Below, in pieces: positions 16,497 through 25,879 of a DNA stretch of 62,019 nucleotides. The stretch's first letter is position 1. Each line of letters begins with the position of its first letter. A program made the translations under genes and the position numbers. The stretch is from Flavobacteriales bacterium (GTDB taxonomy: Bacteria; Bacteroidota; Bacteroidia; Flavobacteriales_D; Crocinitomicaceae), in assembly GCA_947488235.1 (NCBI GenBank), contig CANLAQ010000011.1:1-62019 (forward strand). The letters run 5' to 3'. The notes under the pieces were generated by a model. The model was not told where the DNA came from. It worked only from the letters and a program-made list of their open reading frames with translations, and searched no databases.

Positions 16497-17297
16497 ATGT
16501 TTATAGGTGATAATTTAAAAATGCTGCGCAAGCGCGCTGGGAAATCTCAAGAGGATATTGCAAATGAATTAGGTTTTAATCGCTCCACATATAGTGGTTA
16601 TGAAAATGGAGTTGCGCAACCCAACATTGAAAATCTAATTATTTTCAGTCAGTTTTATTCCCTTACGATTGATCAATTGCTGAAATTAAATCTAGTTGAT
16701 TTCACGGAAAGTGATTGGTTGAATTTAGAGCAGTCTTGGCAAGAAAAAGCAAGTGGTTCTAATTTGCGCATATTGACTTCTCAAGTAGATGAGCACAATG
16801 AGGAACTGGTTGAGATTGTTACTTTAAAAGCCAGTGCTGGTTATGTGCATGGATATGCAGATCCCGAATACATCAATGAGTTAGCGACTTTAAGTATTCC
16901 TTTTTTGTCGAAGAATAAAAAACACCGAACTTTTCCAATTATGGGAGATTCTATGCCACCAGTGGTTGATGGTTCGTATGTTATTGCTTCTTTTGTTCAA
17001 GATTGGACTACCATAAAATCAGGATTGCCCTACATAGTGATTACGAAAGAAGAAGGAATAGTCTTTAAAATGCTTCACAATCATTTGGAAGAAAGTCGTA
17101 GTTTTTTACTGGAATCTACCAATACTTTTTACAAACCTTATGAGCTAAAAATGGATGAAATATTGGAGATTTGGTCTTTTGTAAGTTACATTTCTAGCGC
17201 ACTTCCTGCAGTACAAATTGATGAAAATGAAATGGGAGAATCTATTCGATCTATTCAGAAAGATATGCACCTGCTTTTAAATAGATATAAAGCCTAG
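16497..17297 (+). CDS. XRE-type HTH regulator fused to an S24 (LexA-like) peptidase domain
   Basis: A 266-residue phage-repressor-like transcription factor. The ATG at 16497 is preferred because the upstream TTG lies in the -7 box. The XRE helix-turn-helix spans about 5-63 ('KSQEDIANELGFNRSTYSGY'). The C-terminal S24 domain has the Ser/Lys dyad: Ser152 in 'PIMGDSMPPVVDG' and Lys191 in 'GIVFKMLHN'. A possible self-cleavage Ala-Gly bond lies in 'KASAGYV' (114-115). This layout suggests a stress-responsive repressor inactivated by autocleavage, as in LexA or CI. No SOS genes or prophage flank it, so its targets are unknown. Confidence 0.88.
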   Translation: MFIGDNLKMLRKRAGKSQEDIANELGFNRSTYSGYENGVAQPNIENLIIFSQFYSLTIDQLLKLNLVDFTESDWLNLEQSWQEKASGSNLRILTSQVDEHNEELVEIVTLKASAGYVHGYADPEYINELATLSIPFLSKNKKHRTFPIMGDSMPPVVDGSYVIASFVQDWTTIKSGLPYIVITKEEGIVFKMLHNHLEESRSFLLESTNTFYKPYELKMDEILEIWSFVSYISSALPAVQIDENEMGESIRSIQKDMHLLLNRYKA

Positions 17298-17338
17298 TGA
17301 TTTCTGCCTAATTCGCTTCTAATTTCAAGGTAATTCAC

Positions 17339-17346
17339 TATCTTTG
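17339..17346 (+). promoter_or_regulatory. -7 box TATCTTTG for thrS
   Basis: A perfect TAnnTTTG octamer ending 17 bp before the thrS ATG at 17364. No convincing -33 element at standard spacing. Confidence 0.5.
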
Positions 17347-17363
17347 CCAACAAAATTTATTGA

Positions 17364-19319
17364 ATGATTCAAGTTTCTCTACCCGATGGTTCTGTTCGTG
17401 AATATCCGCAAGGGTCTTCTGCAATGGATGTGGCTTTAAGTATTTCTGAAGGATTAGCACGAAATGTTTTGGCGGCTAAGGTGAATGGAGAAGTTAAAGA
17501 TGCAGTTCTTTCTTTGCCCAATCCATGTGAATTACAATTGTTGACATGGAATGATGCTGAAGGAAAATCTACCATGTGGCATTCATCAGCGCATCTTATG
17601 GCTGAAGCATTGGAGTTTTACTTCCCAGGTATAAAATTGGCTATTGGTCCGCCGATAACGAATGGGTTTTATTATGATATCGATTTAGGGGAGTATACCA
17701 TTTCTGAAAAAGATTTAGAGAAAATAGAGCAAAAAATGAAGGAATTGGCGAAGGCTAAAAATCCATTCGTTCGTAAAGAAATTTCAAAATCAGATGCGAT
17801 TGCCTATTTCACCGAAAAAGAAGATCCTTATAAATTAGAATTACTTTCCAATTTGGAAGATGGAACTATTACTTTTTACACTCAAGGTAATTTTACGGAT
17901 TTATGTCGTGGACCACACCTTCCAGATACGGGTCCAATAAAAGCAATTAAATTATTGTCAATTGCAGGTGCTTATTGGAGAGGGGATGAAAAGAATAAGC
18001 AATTAACGCGTATTTATGGGATTACCTTCCCAAAACAAGCTGAATTACTAGAACATCTAGAAAGATTAGAAGAAGCAAAACGCCGTGATCATAGAAGATT
18101 GGGTAAGGAAATGGAATTGTTTACTTTTTCTCAGAAGGTAGGACAAGGTTTGCCTATGTGGTTACCGAAAGGTGCTGCCTTAAGAGAACGATTGGAAAAT
18201 TTTCTAAAAAAAGCTCAAAAGAAGGCAGGGTATCAACAAGTAATTACTCCCCATATTGGAAACAAAGAATTGTATGTTTGCTCTGGTCATTATGAAAAAT
18301 ATGGAGCAGATTCTTTTCAGCCTATCAAAACTCCAGATCCAAACGAAGAGTTTTATTTGAAACCAATGAACTGTCCTCACCACTGTGAGATATTCAAATC
18401 AAAACAAAGATCTTACAAGGAATTGCCAGCTCGTTTTGCTGAATTTGGAACGGTTTATCGCTATGAACAATCAGGTGAATTACACGGCTTGACAAGAGTT
18501 AGAGGTTTTACTCAGGATGATGCGCATATTTTTTGTACCGCTGAACAAGTTAAAAATGAGTTCAAAAATGTAATTGATATAGTGCTATATGTGCTTAAAA
18601 CGCTTGATTTCCATAATTTCAAGGCTCAAATTTCTTTGAGAGATAAAGAAAAAAGTACCAAATATATCGGTTCGGATGAAAATTGGTTGCGTGCTGAAAC
18701 TGCAATTATTGAGGCCGCTGCTGAAAAAAACCTTCCTACTGTCGTTGCCTATGGTGAAGCAGCTTTTTATGGACCAAAATTAGATTTTATGGTTCAAGAT
18801 GCCTTGGGTAGAGAATGGCAATTAGGAACCATTCAAGTAGATTATAATTTACCGGAAAGATTCGAATTAGAATATATTGGAGCTGATAATCAAAAACACC
18901 GCCCAGTGATGATTCACAGGGCCCCTTTTGGTTCTATGGAGCGATTTGTAGCTGTTTTGTTAGAACATTGCGCTGGAGATTTTCCTTTATGGCTGACAGG
19001 AGACCAATTTATTATCCTTCCAGTTTCAGAGAAATTCAATGGATACGCAGAAAAAGTTTCAGAATTCCTAAATAATTACGATATTCGCGGTCTTGTTGAC
19101 GACCGTAATGAAAAAGTAGGTAAGAAAATACGAGATGCAGAGATCGCAAAAGTGCCGTTTATGCTGATTGTAGGAGAGAAAGAAAATGAATCAAACACTG
19201 TGTCCGTAAGGCAAAGAGGTAAGGGAGATGTGGGTGAGTTAGACTTAGATGCATTTGTAAAAGTGGTTCAAACTGAAATTGAAATGGAATTGTCAACAAA
19301 AAGTGAAAGTAACGAATGA
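17364..19319 (+). CDS. thrS: Threonine--tRNA ligase
   Basis: Charges tRNA-Thr with threonine in the cytoplasm. At 651 residues it has the usual full bacterial domain set: TGS domain (about 1-60), the editing domain with His73 and His77 in 'HSSAH' and '[10 protein letters not shown]', then the class II catalytic core with zinc ligands in '[11 protein letters not shown]', motif 2 around '[16 protein letters not shown]', motif 3 in '[11 protein letters not shown]', and the C-terminal anticodon-binding domain. It overlaps infC by 4 bp and leads the conserved thrS-infC-rpmI-rplT translation operon. Confidence 0.98.
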   Translation: MIQVSLPDGSVREYPQGSSAMDVALSISEGLARNVLAAKVNGEVKDAVLSLPNPCELQLLTWNDAEGKSTMWHSSAHLMAEALEFYFPGIKLAIGPPITNGFYYDIDLGEYTISEKDLEKIEQKMKELAKAKNPFVRKEISKSDAIAYFTEKEDPYKLELLSNLEDGTITFYTQGNFTDLCRGPHLPDTGPIKAIKLLSIAGAYWRGDEKNKQLTRIYGITFPKQAELLEHLERLEEAKRRDHRRLGKEMELFTFSQKVGQGLPMWLPKGAALRERLENFLKKAQKKAGYQQVITPHIGNKELYVCSGHYEKYGADSFQPIKTPDPNEEFYLKPMNCPHHCEIFKSKQRSYKELPARFAEFGTVYRYEQSGELHGLTRVRGFTQDDAHIFCTAEQVKNEFKNVIDIVLYVLKTLDFHNFKAQISLRDKEKSTKYIGSDENWLRAETAIIEAAAEKNLPTVVAYGEAAFYGPKLDFMVQDALGREWQLGTIQVDYNLPERFELEYIGADNQKHRPVMIHRAPFGSMERFVAVLLEHCAGDFPLWLTGDQFIILPVSEKFNGYAEKVSEFLNNYDIRGLVDDRNEKVGKKIRDAEIAKVPFMLIVGEKENESNTVSVRQRGKGDVGELDLDAFVKVVQTEIEMELSTKSESNE

Positions 19320-19861
19320 GAAGAAACCCAAGAGTTTTTGTAAAAAGAGAAGAAGAAGCGCAACATCGCATCAATGAAAAGATTTTTGCTACAGAAATCA
19401 GATTAATTATTGATGGGGAAGAGCCACAATTAATGTCTGTTTCCAAAGCAATTGCGATGGCTGAGGAACAAGAAATGGATTTGGTGGAAATTTCACCGAA
19501 TGCTACGCCGCCGGTTTGTAAGATCATGGACTATAAAAAGTTCTTGTACAACCAAAAGCGAAAAAGTAAAGAGTTAAAAGCAAAACAAAGTAAAATTGTG
19601 GTTAAAGAAATTCGTTTCGGACCCAATACAGATGATCATGATTTTAACTTTAAATTGGCGCATGCTAGAAAGTTCTTAGAAGAAGGAAATAAAGTGAAAG
19701 CTTATGTTTTTTTTAGAGGTAGAACAATCGTTTTTAAAGATAGAGGTGAAATTCTACTTTTGAAGTTTGCGACAGAATTAGCAGATGTTGGAGTAGTAGA
19801 GCAGTTGCCAAAATTAGAAGGAAAGAAAATGATCTTGATGATCAATTCAAAAAAGAAATAA
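19316..19861 (+). CDS. infC: Translation initiation factor IF-3
   Basis: Binds the 30S subunit and discriminates the start codon and initiator tRNA. The 181-residue protein begins '[20 protein letters not shown]' and has the N-domain ('[14 protein letters not shown]'), the lysine-rich linker ('[19 protein letters not shown]') and the C-domain ('[18 protein letters not shown]'). The start here is ATG in an ATGA overlap with the thrS stop, not the rare ATT used in many bacteria. That may mean the classical start-codon autoregulation is absent. Confidence 0.98.
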   Translation: MRRNPRVFVKREEEAQHRINEKIFATEIRLIIDGEEPQLMSVSKAIAMAEEQEMDLVEISPNATPPVCKIMDYKKFLYNQKRKSKELKAKQSKIVVKEIRFGPNTDDHDFNFKLAHARKFLEEGNKVKAYVFFRGRTIVFKDRGEILLLKFATELADVGVVEQLPKLEGKKMILMINSKKK

Positions 19862-19902
19862 TAAAGAAGCTGATAATTGTTTAACAACTAAAAAGTTACG
19901 AA

Positions 19903-20100
19903 ATGCCTAAAATGAAAACAAAATCCAGTGCGAAGAAGAGATTCACGATCACTGGAAGTGGAAAGATAAAGCGTAAGCACGCTTTTAAAAGTCACATCTT
20001 GACAAAAATGTCTACTAAGCGTAAGCGTAATTTGACACATGCAGGATTGGTTAATAAAGCCGATCTTCCAAATATCAAATTACAATTGTGCATGAGATAA
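19903..20100 (+). CDS. rpmI: 50S ribosomal protein L35
   Basis: A 65-residue, very basic ribosomal protein. '[20 protein letters not shown]' and '[20 protein letters not shown]' are diagnostic, and the length matches the family. It lies 41 bp after infC and 89 bp before rplT, in the standard bacterial order. It binds 23S rRNA in the large subunit. Confidence 0.97.
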   Translation: MPKMKTKSSAKKRFTITGSGKIKRKHAFKSHILTKMSTKRKRNLTHAGLVNKADLPNIKLQLCMR

Positions 20101-20189
20101 TAAACATTGGTTTATTAATTGTTTAACCCGATAACGAGTAGAAAGCCTTCTGAGATAGTGAAGCACTTCTTATCAAAAAATTTAAAATT

Positions 20190-20537
20190 ATGCCTAGATC
20201 AGTAAATCATGTAGCTTCAAGAGCGAAAAGAAAAAACTTGATGAAGTTAGCCAAAGGTTACTTTGGTAGAAGAAAAAATGTTTGGACAGTAGCAAAAAAT
20301 GCTATTGAAAAAGGACTTGTTTATGCCTACATCGGTAGAAAACAAAAGAAAAGAAGTTACCGTTCATTGTGGATCACTAGAATTAACGCTGGTGCTAGAC
20401 AATACGGAATGAGCTATTCTCAATTTATGGGAAAAGTCAACAAAAGTGGTATCGCTTTGAATAGAAAAGTTTTGGCTGATTTAGCAATGAATCACCCTGA
20501 AGCTTTTAAGGCAGTGGTAGATACAGTAAATAAGTAA
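20190..20537 (+). CDS. rplT: 50S ribosomal protein L20
   Basis: A 115-residue basic protein that binds 23S rRNA early in large-subunit assembly. '[20 protein letters not shown]', '[17 protein letters not shown]' and '[20 protein letters not shown]' are diagnostic. In other phyla L20 represses this operon by binding the mRNA. The 89-nt rpmI-rplT gap could host such a site, but I see only short weak hairpins there. A strong terminator follows the gene. Confidence 0.97.
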   Translation: MPRSVNHVASRAKRKNLMKLAKGYFGRRKNVWTVAKNAIEKGLVYAYIGRKQKKRSYRSLWITRINAGARQYGMSYSQFMGKVNKSGIALNRKVLADLAMNHPEAFKAVVDTVNK

Positions 20538-20555
20538 GATCAATAGATTATCAGC

Positions 20556-20585
20556 AAAAGCCATTAGTTTACTAATGGCTTTTTT
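20556..20585 (+). terminator. Rho-independent terminator after rplT
   Basis: A 10-bp perfect stem (AGCCATTAGT / ACTAATGGCT, 20559-20580) preceded by three A and followed by a run of T. It ends the thrS-infC-rpmI-rplT operon about 20 bp after rplT and 12 bp before the next gene start, separating the two units. Confidence 0.9.
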
Positions 20586-20596
20586 AATTTTAATGT

Positions 20597-21568
20597 ATGC
20601 TGAAAATAGGAGTTTTAGGTGCTGGACATCTTGGAAAAATACACATCCAGTTATTGAAAGAAAATAGCAATATTTTCGATTTAATTGGTTTCTATGATCA
20701 AAATACTGAAACAGCAAAATCGGTTTCAGAGAAATTTAATATTTCCTCTTTTCCTAATGCTATTCAATTAGTTAATGCAGTGGATGCTGTTTTAATAGTT
20801 ACGCCAACCAATCAACACTTTGAGGCTGCCTTAACGGTACTTGAAAATGGAAAGCACCTGTTTATCGAGAAGCCGATGGTGGAATCCTCTGAAGAAGCAT
20901 TGCGTTTGCTAGAAGTTGCTCTTGATAAAGAAGTGCATACTCAAGTTGGTTTTGTCGAAAGATATAATCCTGCTTTCTTGGCTGCTGTGCCTATACTTCA
21001 AAAGGTTAAAACTATTGATTCTATCCGTTATGCCAAATATAATCCTCGTGGTATGGATGTTTCAGTGGTACTGGATTTAATGATTCATGATATTGATATT
21101 TGTCTATCGCTAATTCAAAGTAAAATTATTCAAATTAAAGCATCAGGATCGGCTGTAATTGGTGAAACGATAGATACTGCTGTAGCAGAACTTCTTTTTG
21201 AAAATGGTGCTCAAGCGCGATTGAGTGTTTCTCGTGTGCACGAAGAAAATAAACGCTTAAGCTATTTTGCATCAAATGATTCTATTATTAAGGTAAATTT
21301 CTTGGAAAAAGAATGTACATCCTCTTCTGGTTCATCCGGCCTATACGCAGCATTGTTGCCACAAGAAATTGAGCATATAGTGCAAACAACTGAGATGACT
21401 TCAATTGCTGTGAATCCGTCAAATGCGCTACTTTCTGAATTGTTGTCCTTTGAAGATTCTATAAGTTCGAATCAACCCAGTATTTTGGGCTTAAAGGATG
21501 GCGCTAAAACACTTGAAGTGGCCGAAATGATTATGTCTGCAATAAACAAAGAAAAATTGTTTGCTTAA
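20597..21568 (+). CDS. Gfo/Idh/MocA-family NAD(P)-dependent oxidoreductase
   Basis: A 323-residue sugar dehydrogenase-type enzyme. The Rossmann motif 'GVLGAGHLGKIH' is at residues 5-16. 'LFIEKPMV' holds the catalytic-region Lys of the EKP motif. 'DLMIHDIDI' supplies the usual D...H pair, and the C-terminal alpha/beta domain is complete. Family members often oxidise or epimerise nucleotide sugars. Because it heads an operon containing a sugar-phosphate transferase, a role in preparing a sugar for an exopolysaccharide is plausible but not shown. Confidence 0.86.
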   Translation: MLKIGVLGAGHLGKIHIQLLKENSNIFDLIGFYDQNTETAKSVSEKFNISSFPNAIQLVNAVDAVLIVTPTNQHFEAALTVLENGKHLFIEKPMVESSEEALRLLEVALDKEVHTQVGFVERYNPAFLAAVPILQKVKTIDSIRYAKYNPRGMDVSVVLDLMIHDIDICLSLIQSKIIQIKASGSAVIGETIDTAVAELLFENGAQARLSVSRVHEENKRLSYFASNDSIIKVNFLEKECTSSSGSSGLYAALLPQEIEHIVQTTEMTSIAVNPSNALLSELLSFEDSISSNQPSILGLKDGAKTLEVAEMIMSAINKEKLFA

Positions 21569-21612
21569 CAATAATTAACTTAGAACTTCGTTTTAAATTT
21601 TAGTTTGAAATT

Positions 21613-22476
21613 ATGCTGAAAATCTACTTTTTTCTTCCGCTCTTATTCTTACTCACTACTTGTGGGAAAAATAATCCTGACCCATCTTGGTTGCAAATTA
21701 ATGCTTGGCAACTCAATGCAAATCCTAATTATGGTGGAGCTGAAGGGTCGTTAAATCATAACATTAGTGAAGCTTGGGTATATGTCAATGATGAAGTCAT
21801 GGGTGTGTTTCAATTGCCTTGTAAAATTCCAATCTTGAAAGCGGGGACTTTTAACATAAAAATTATGCCTGCTATTAAGAATAATGGGATTGCTTCTACT
21901 AAGAAAATTTATCCTTTTTTAGATATTTATGAAGTAACAGGAACCTTAGTTCAAAATCAAACCTTAGTATTGTCTCCGGTTACAAAATACAAGGATAATA
22001 TTTCTTTCACCATTGAAGATTTTGAGGATATTAATTCATCGCTCCTTCCAGATCCCAATACTTCAACAACTACTTATCAATTATCCAACACCAATTTAGA
22101 GTGGTTTAATGGAAATTATTACGCCAAAATAAATTTAAATGCTGTAGATTCTACTTGGGTAGCCTATACCAATTGGACCTCCTACATTGCAAAAGGTAAG
22201 GATGCTTATCTCGAAGTAGATTATCATACCACCAATACAATTGTTACAGAACTTATAGAAATTTCTCCGTCCGGAACTGTTCCACGCATTAATTATGGAA
22301 TGAATGCGCAAGATCCTAGCACGGTTACATGGAAGAAAATATATATTGATTTAAAAGAGCTCATTGCAGCAGGTGCAAGCGGAGCTTATTTCGAGCAAGG
22401 ATTTGTTGCTGCGCTTGATTCTGGTAAAACAGATACTGAAATTTGGATTGATAATATCAAACTGGTACATTTTTAA
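21613..22476 (+). CDS. Outer-envelope lipoprotein of unknown function
   Basis: A 287-residue predicted lipoprotein. The signal ends in a lipobox ('LFLLTTCGKNN', Cys17). The mature protein begins with a PEGA-like beta segment ('EAWVYVNDEVMGVFQLPCKI', about 55-75), followed by a roughly 170-residue beta-rich region with 'EDINSSLLPDPNTSTTTYQL' and a C-terminal 'TEIWIDNIKLVHF' that resembles carbohydrate-binding jelly-roll ends. I recognise no named family for the whole. Its position between a sugar oxidoreductase and a glycosylphosphotransferase hints at a surface polysaccharide role. Confidence 0.72.
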   Translation: MLKIYFFLPLLFLLTTCGKNNPDPSWLQINAWQLNANPNYGGAEGSLNHNISEAWVYVNDEVMGVFQLPCKIPILKAGTFNIKIMPAIKNNGIASTKKIYPFLDIYEVTGTLVQNQTLVLSPVTKYKDNISFTIEDFEDINSSLLPDPNTSTTTYQLSNTNLEWFNGNYYAKINLNAVDSTWVAYTNWTSYIAKGKDAYLEVDYHTTNTIVTELIEISPSGTVPRINYGMNAQDPSTVTWKKIYIDLKELIAAGASGAYFEQGFVAALDSGKTDTEIWIDNIKLVHF

Positions 22477-22483
22477 AATTATA

Positions 22484-23878
22484 ATGAAGGGAAAGGGAAA
22501 GTGGTTGTTTTTAATAGTTTTTTCTGATTGGTTGGTTTCAACTGTTGTTTGGTGCTTATTTTTCTTTTTTCGTAAAACTTGGATAGAAGGAAAAGAATTT
22601 CAAATTGATCAAAATTTCATTATAGGTACAATAGCAGTTCCTTTAGTCTTGTTATTAATCTATTATCTACAAGGTACTTATCTTCAATTAAGGAGAATGT
22701 ATCGATTAAAAATTCTTCAGTTAACTTTTATAGCCTCTCTTTCAGGCTCCTTATTAATCTTCTTCTCTCTGCTTTTAGATGATGAAGTGACCAATTATCA
22801 GATGTATTATCGGTCTTTTGCGCTCCTTTTTACACTTCATTTTTGTTTGTTGTTTAGCATCAGGTTTTCATGGGTTACCTTATTGATTTATCATTTGCGG
22901 AAACCTGGACAAGGTTTTAGAACGGTTATCATTGGAGGTAGCGATAAGGCCATTGATATTTATAATGAATTGTCACAGCAGAAAAACTTAGTAAATCATC
23001 TCATCGGATATATTAATATCAATGGCGTTGACAGAAGCTTAGAGAATTATTTACCTTATTTAGGTCATTCAGATCAATTGGAATTACTTCTTGCCAACAA
23101 TCAAGTGGAAGAGGTTGTAATTGCAATTGAAAGTTCAGATCATAATAGAATTCAAAAAATTATTTCTCGGATTCAAGATGGTAAATTAAAAATAAATATT
23201 TTACCTGATATGTTTGAATTGTTAGCAGGTTCTTTGAAAATGACGAATATATATGGGACCTTGCTTCTTGAAATCATTAATGATGGTATGCCCGTTTGGC
23301 AGAGGGCGCTTAAAAGATTTATGGACATTGTTATTTCATCACTTGCTTTTATTGCACTTATTCCCCTTTATATTACTTGCGCTATCGCGGTAAAGCTTTC
23401 TTCTCCGGGGAGTATTCTATTTCTTCAAACTAGAATTGGACTAAATGGTAAGCCTTTTAAAATTATTAAGTTTAGAACTATGTTTGTCGATTCCGAATTA
23501 AAAGGTCCTCAACTTTCTTCCTCAAATGATCCCCGAATTACTAAAATTGGTCGTTTTATGCGCAAAACGCGTTTAGATGAATTCCCTCAATTCCTAAATG
23601 TGATTCTTGGGCAGATGTCCCTTGTAGGTCCTCGTCCAGAAAGACAATTTTATATCGATCAGATTATTAAAATTGAACCTCAATATATTCATTTAACTAA
23701 GGTTCGACCGGGAATCACCTCTTGGGGACAAGTTAAATATGGTTATGCAGAAAATGTGGAGCAAATGTTAGATCGAATGAAATTTGATCTGCTATATCTA
23801 AAAAATAGAAGCATTGCCCTTGATTTAAAAATAATGTTTTATACCTTGGCTATTGTAATAAAAGCTAAAGGAAAATAA
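22484..23878 (+). CDS. Polyprenyl glycosylphosphotransferase (WcaJ/WbaP-like sugar transferase)
   Basis: Starts polysaccharide assembly by moving a sugar-1-phosphate to undecaprenyl phosphate at the inner membrane. The start at 22484 follows the upstream stop; an in-frame ATG at 22364 lies inside the previous gene. The 464-residue protein has four N-terminal helices (about 5-130), a CoA-binding-like cytosolic domain ('FRTVIIGGSDKAIDI') and a C-terminal catalytic domain: 'KRFMDIVISSLAFIALIPLY', 'FKIIKFRTMFVDSE', 'TRLDEFPQFLNVILGQMSLV' and 'GPRPER'. Its last base is the first of the next start codon. No other glycosyltransferase genes are adjacent. Confidence 0.93.
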   Translation: MKGKGKWLFLIVFSDWLVSTVVWCLFFFFRKTWIEGKEFQIDQNFIIGTIAVPLVLLLIYYLQGTYLQLRRMYRLKILQLTFIASLSGSLLIFFSLLLDDEVTNYQMYYRSFALLFTLHFCLLFSIRFSWVTLLIYHLRKPGQGFRTVIIGGSDKAIDIYNELSQQKNLVNHLIGYININGVDRSLENYLPYLGHSDQLELLLANNQVEEVVIAIESSDHNRIQKIISRIQDGKLKINILPDMFELLAGSLKMTNIYGTLLLEIINDGMPVWQRALKRFMDIVISSLAFIALIPLYITCAIAVKLSSPGSILFLQTRIGLNGKPFKIIKFRTMFVDSELKGPQLSSSNDPRITKIGRFMRKTRLDEFPQFLNVILGQMSLVGPRPERQFYIDQIIKIEPQYIHLTKVRPGITSWGQVKYGYAENVEQMLDRMKFDLLYLKNRSIALDLKIMFYTLAIVIKAKGK

Positions 23879-25203
23879 TGAAATCAAGAAGATCTTTTGT
23901 AAAATCATTTGGTTTGTTAGGAATAGGTTCTCTATTGCTTTCGTCTTGCGAAAAATTAGGCTTACTGCGACCAAAAAGATTCAAAGGAAAGGTAATCGTA
24001 ATAGGAGGTGGGGCAGCAGGAGTCTATGCGACCTATCTTTTTAAACAGCAAGGCATTGATGTGACGCTTTTGGAGGCATCAGATACCATTGGAGGCAGAA
24101 TGGGTAAACTTCTTGGTTTTGCGGATTATCCTATTGATTTAGGTGCTCAATGGATGCATGGTCGTTCAAGTATTGTAGGAGAGATCGTTGCTAATGGTAA
24201 TGTTCAAGTCACTATTGATGATACCGAGTATTCCTATTGGTTCCAAAATCAAATGCTCACCAGCTTACCAAAGGATATTTCAATTTTTGAAGGCGAAGAT
24301 TTACCTGATGTAAGTTTTACGCAATATGCCACTGATAAAGGATTTTCTTCTGATTATCAAGCTATTGTTGAAAGTTTGGCTGGTGATTATGGAGCAGATG
24401 CCAGTGACTTGTCTGTAAAAATGACGAATTTTGAAGAGACGAATTGGTCGAGTGGGGACGGAGATTATAAATTTAAAGAAACCTATTTTGATACGATTAT
24501 TTCAAATTTTGGAAATCAAATCGCTTCTTTAGTTAAAACTCAAAGTATTGTAAATAAAATAGATTACACTCAGGATCAGGTAACGGTATCTTGCGCCAAT
24601 GGACAAGTTTATGCTGCCGATAAGGTACTGATAACGGTTCCCATTACGGTGTTGCAAAGCGCTGACATTCAATTCAATCCAATTTTACCGATTAGTAAAA
24701 CCATCGCTTTTTCTAAAATAGGAATGGGTCCTGGAATGAAGGTTTTTCTTAAGTTCTCCAGTAAGTTTTTTGCAGATAATATTTATGGTGGTTCTGTCTG
24801 TGCAGCTTATTTTAATGATGATATAGGAAAAGTGACAAATGATTTTGTGTTGATTGCTTTTGTAATGGGAGATCAAGCAGCTTCTTTGTCTGCGCTACCG
24901 AATGATACCGCTATTGTTTCTGCATTGATGGCAGAGTTAGACCTCATGTATAATGGACTTGCTACTAGTAATTTCATAGATGCGTTTGTTCAAGATTATT
25001 CAAAAAACCCATTCATTCGCGGAGCTTATTCTTATTCTAAAATAGGTATTGAAGAAACTTCTCGTACCACTGCCTCACAGTCAATTGACAACAAATTGTT
25101 TTTTGCCGGAGAAGCAATGAATTTAAATGGTCACCATCAAACAGTTCATGGAGCTATTGAAACTGGTTTTAGAGAGTTCAGTAATATAATGGAATTATCA
25201 TGA
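23878..25203 (+). CDS. FAD-dependent amine oxidase-like lipoprotein with a Tat-type signal
   Basis: A 441-residue flavoprotein of the monoamine oxidase/phytoene desaturase superfamily. The N-terminus combines a twin-arginine-like motif ('SRRSFVKSFG') with a lipobox ('LLSSC', Cys24), suggesting export of the folded flavoprotein. The dinucleotide motif 'VIVIGGGAAGVYATYLF' is at about 39-55, followed by 'LLEASDTIGGRMG', the 'DLGAQWMHG' substrate-side motif and C-terminal 'LFFAGEAMN...HHQTVHGAIETG' for FAD binding. The substrate is unknown. It is tightly coupled to the sugar transferase (1-bp overlap) and the next gene (4-bp overlap), so it may act on an amino sugar or polyamine in the envelope. 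Confidence 0.86.
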   Translation: MKSRRSFVKSFGLLGIGSLLLSSCEKLGLLRPKRFKGKVIVIGGGAAGVYATYLFKQQGIDVTLLEASDTIGGRMGKLLGFADYPIDLGAQWMHGRSSIVGEIVANGNVQVTIDDTEYSYWFQNQMLTSLPKDISIFEGEDLPDVSFTQYATDKGFSSDYQAIVESLAGDYGADASDLSVKMTNFEETNWSSGDGDYKFKETYFDTIISNFGNQIASLVKTQSIVNKIDYTQDQVTVSCANGQVYAADKVLITVPITVLQSADIQFNPILPISKTIAFSKIGMGPGMKVFLKFSSKFFADNIYGGSVCAAYFNDDIGKVTNDFVLIAFVMGDQAASLSALPNDTAIVSALMAELDLMYNGLATSNFIDAFVQDYSKNPFIRGAYSYSKIGIEETSRTTASQSIDNKLFFAGEAMNLNGHHQTVHGAIETGFREFSNIMELS

Positions 25204-25877
25204 AGGTAATTTGTTCTTTCTTTTTCATTGTATTTTTCAATATTATTTCCTTTGGACAATATTGGAGCTTTGGTTCAGGGTATGAATTTCTTTATAATAA
25301 TGATTGGAACAAAGCCACTCAATTATACAATACAGCACGACCATTTCTAGAAAATAAGCAACGACTCTTGGAACATGGTCTAAATATAAATGTGGCTCAT
25401 TATGGTAAATTGAAGCAAACGGAACGAAAATTTATTTCTGCTAATTATTCTTTTTATGAAGTAAAAACGATCAATCCTTTTTTGACAACTAGGGTAGCTA
25501 TGCACATGCTTTTGCTGGATTATAATCTTAAAAGTTCAGATTGGTGGAGCAATCACCCTCTTTATTTTAGTTACGGCGCTGGGATAAGAACCAATCTTAC
25601 CACACGAAATATAGTAGATGATCCATCGACAGATGAAGCTTATCCCATTTATTCAGGAGGTCTTGGTCTAGAAATGAATGTGTCTGCGTCTTATGATTTT
25701 CAGATGCCATCTGGTTTATTTATTTCACCCTTTGTCAAATGTTCTTTATCTCCATTATATTTTTCTCCAACTGCTGAAAAAACACTCGCGCTCACGCAAG
25801 GTATGTCCACCTCCAAATGGTCGAATATGTGCGTTTTACAATTGGGAATGCAAGTAGCTTGGCCAGAAAAGAATTAA
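25200..25877 (+). CDS. Secreted beta-rich protein of unknown function, possibly outer-membrane barrel
   Basis: A 225-residue protein with signal peptide 'MKVICSFFFIVFFNIISFG'. The mature part has alternating aromatic/polar strands ('FISANYSFYEVKTINPF', 'PLYFSYGAGIRTNL', 'GLGLEMNVSASYDF', 'GLFISPFVKCSLSPLYF') typical of a small beta barrel or outer-membrane-associated protein. I do not recognise a named family. It closes the five-gene unit starting at 20597 and ends 2 bp from the convergent propeller gene. Confidence 0.65.
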   Translation: MKVICSFFFIVFFNIISFGQYWSFGSGYEFLYNNDWNKATQLYNTARPFLENKQRLLEHGLNINVAHYGKLKQTERKFISANYSFYEVKTINPFLTTRVAMHMLLLDYNLKSSDWWSNHPLYFSYGAGIRTNLTTRNIVDDPSTDEAYPIYSGGLGLEMNVSASYDFQMPSGLFISPFVKCSLSPLYFSPTAEKTLALTQGMSTSKWSNMCVLQLGMQVAWPEKN

Positions 25878-25879
25878 GC

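Noticed and set aside
22364..22483. Forty extra N-terminal residues on the sugar transferase.
   Set aside because: They overlap the lipoprotein gene out of frame, and the membrane-helix start fits 22484.
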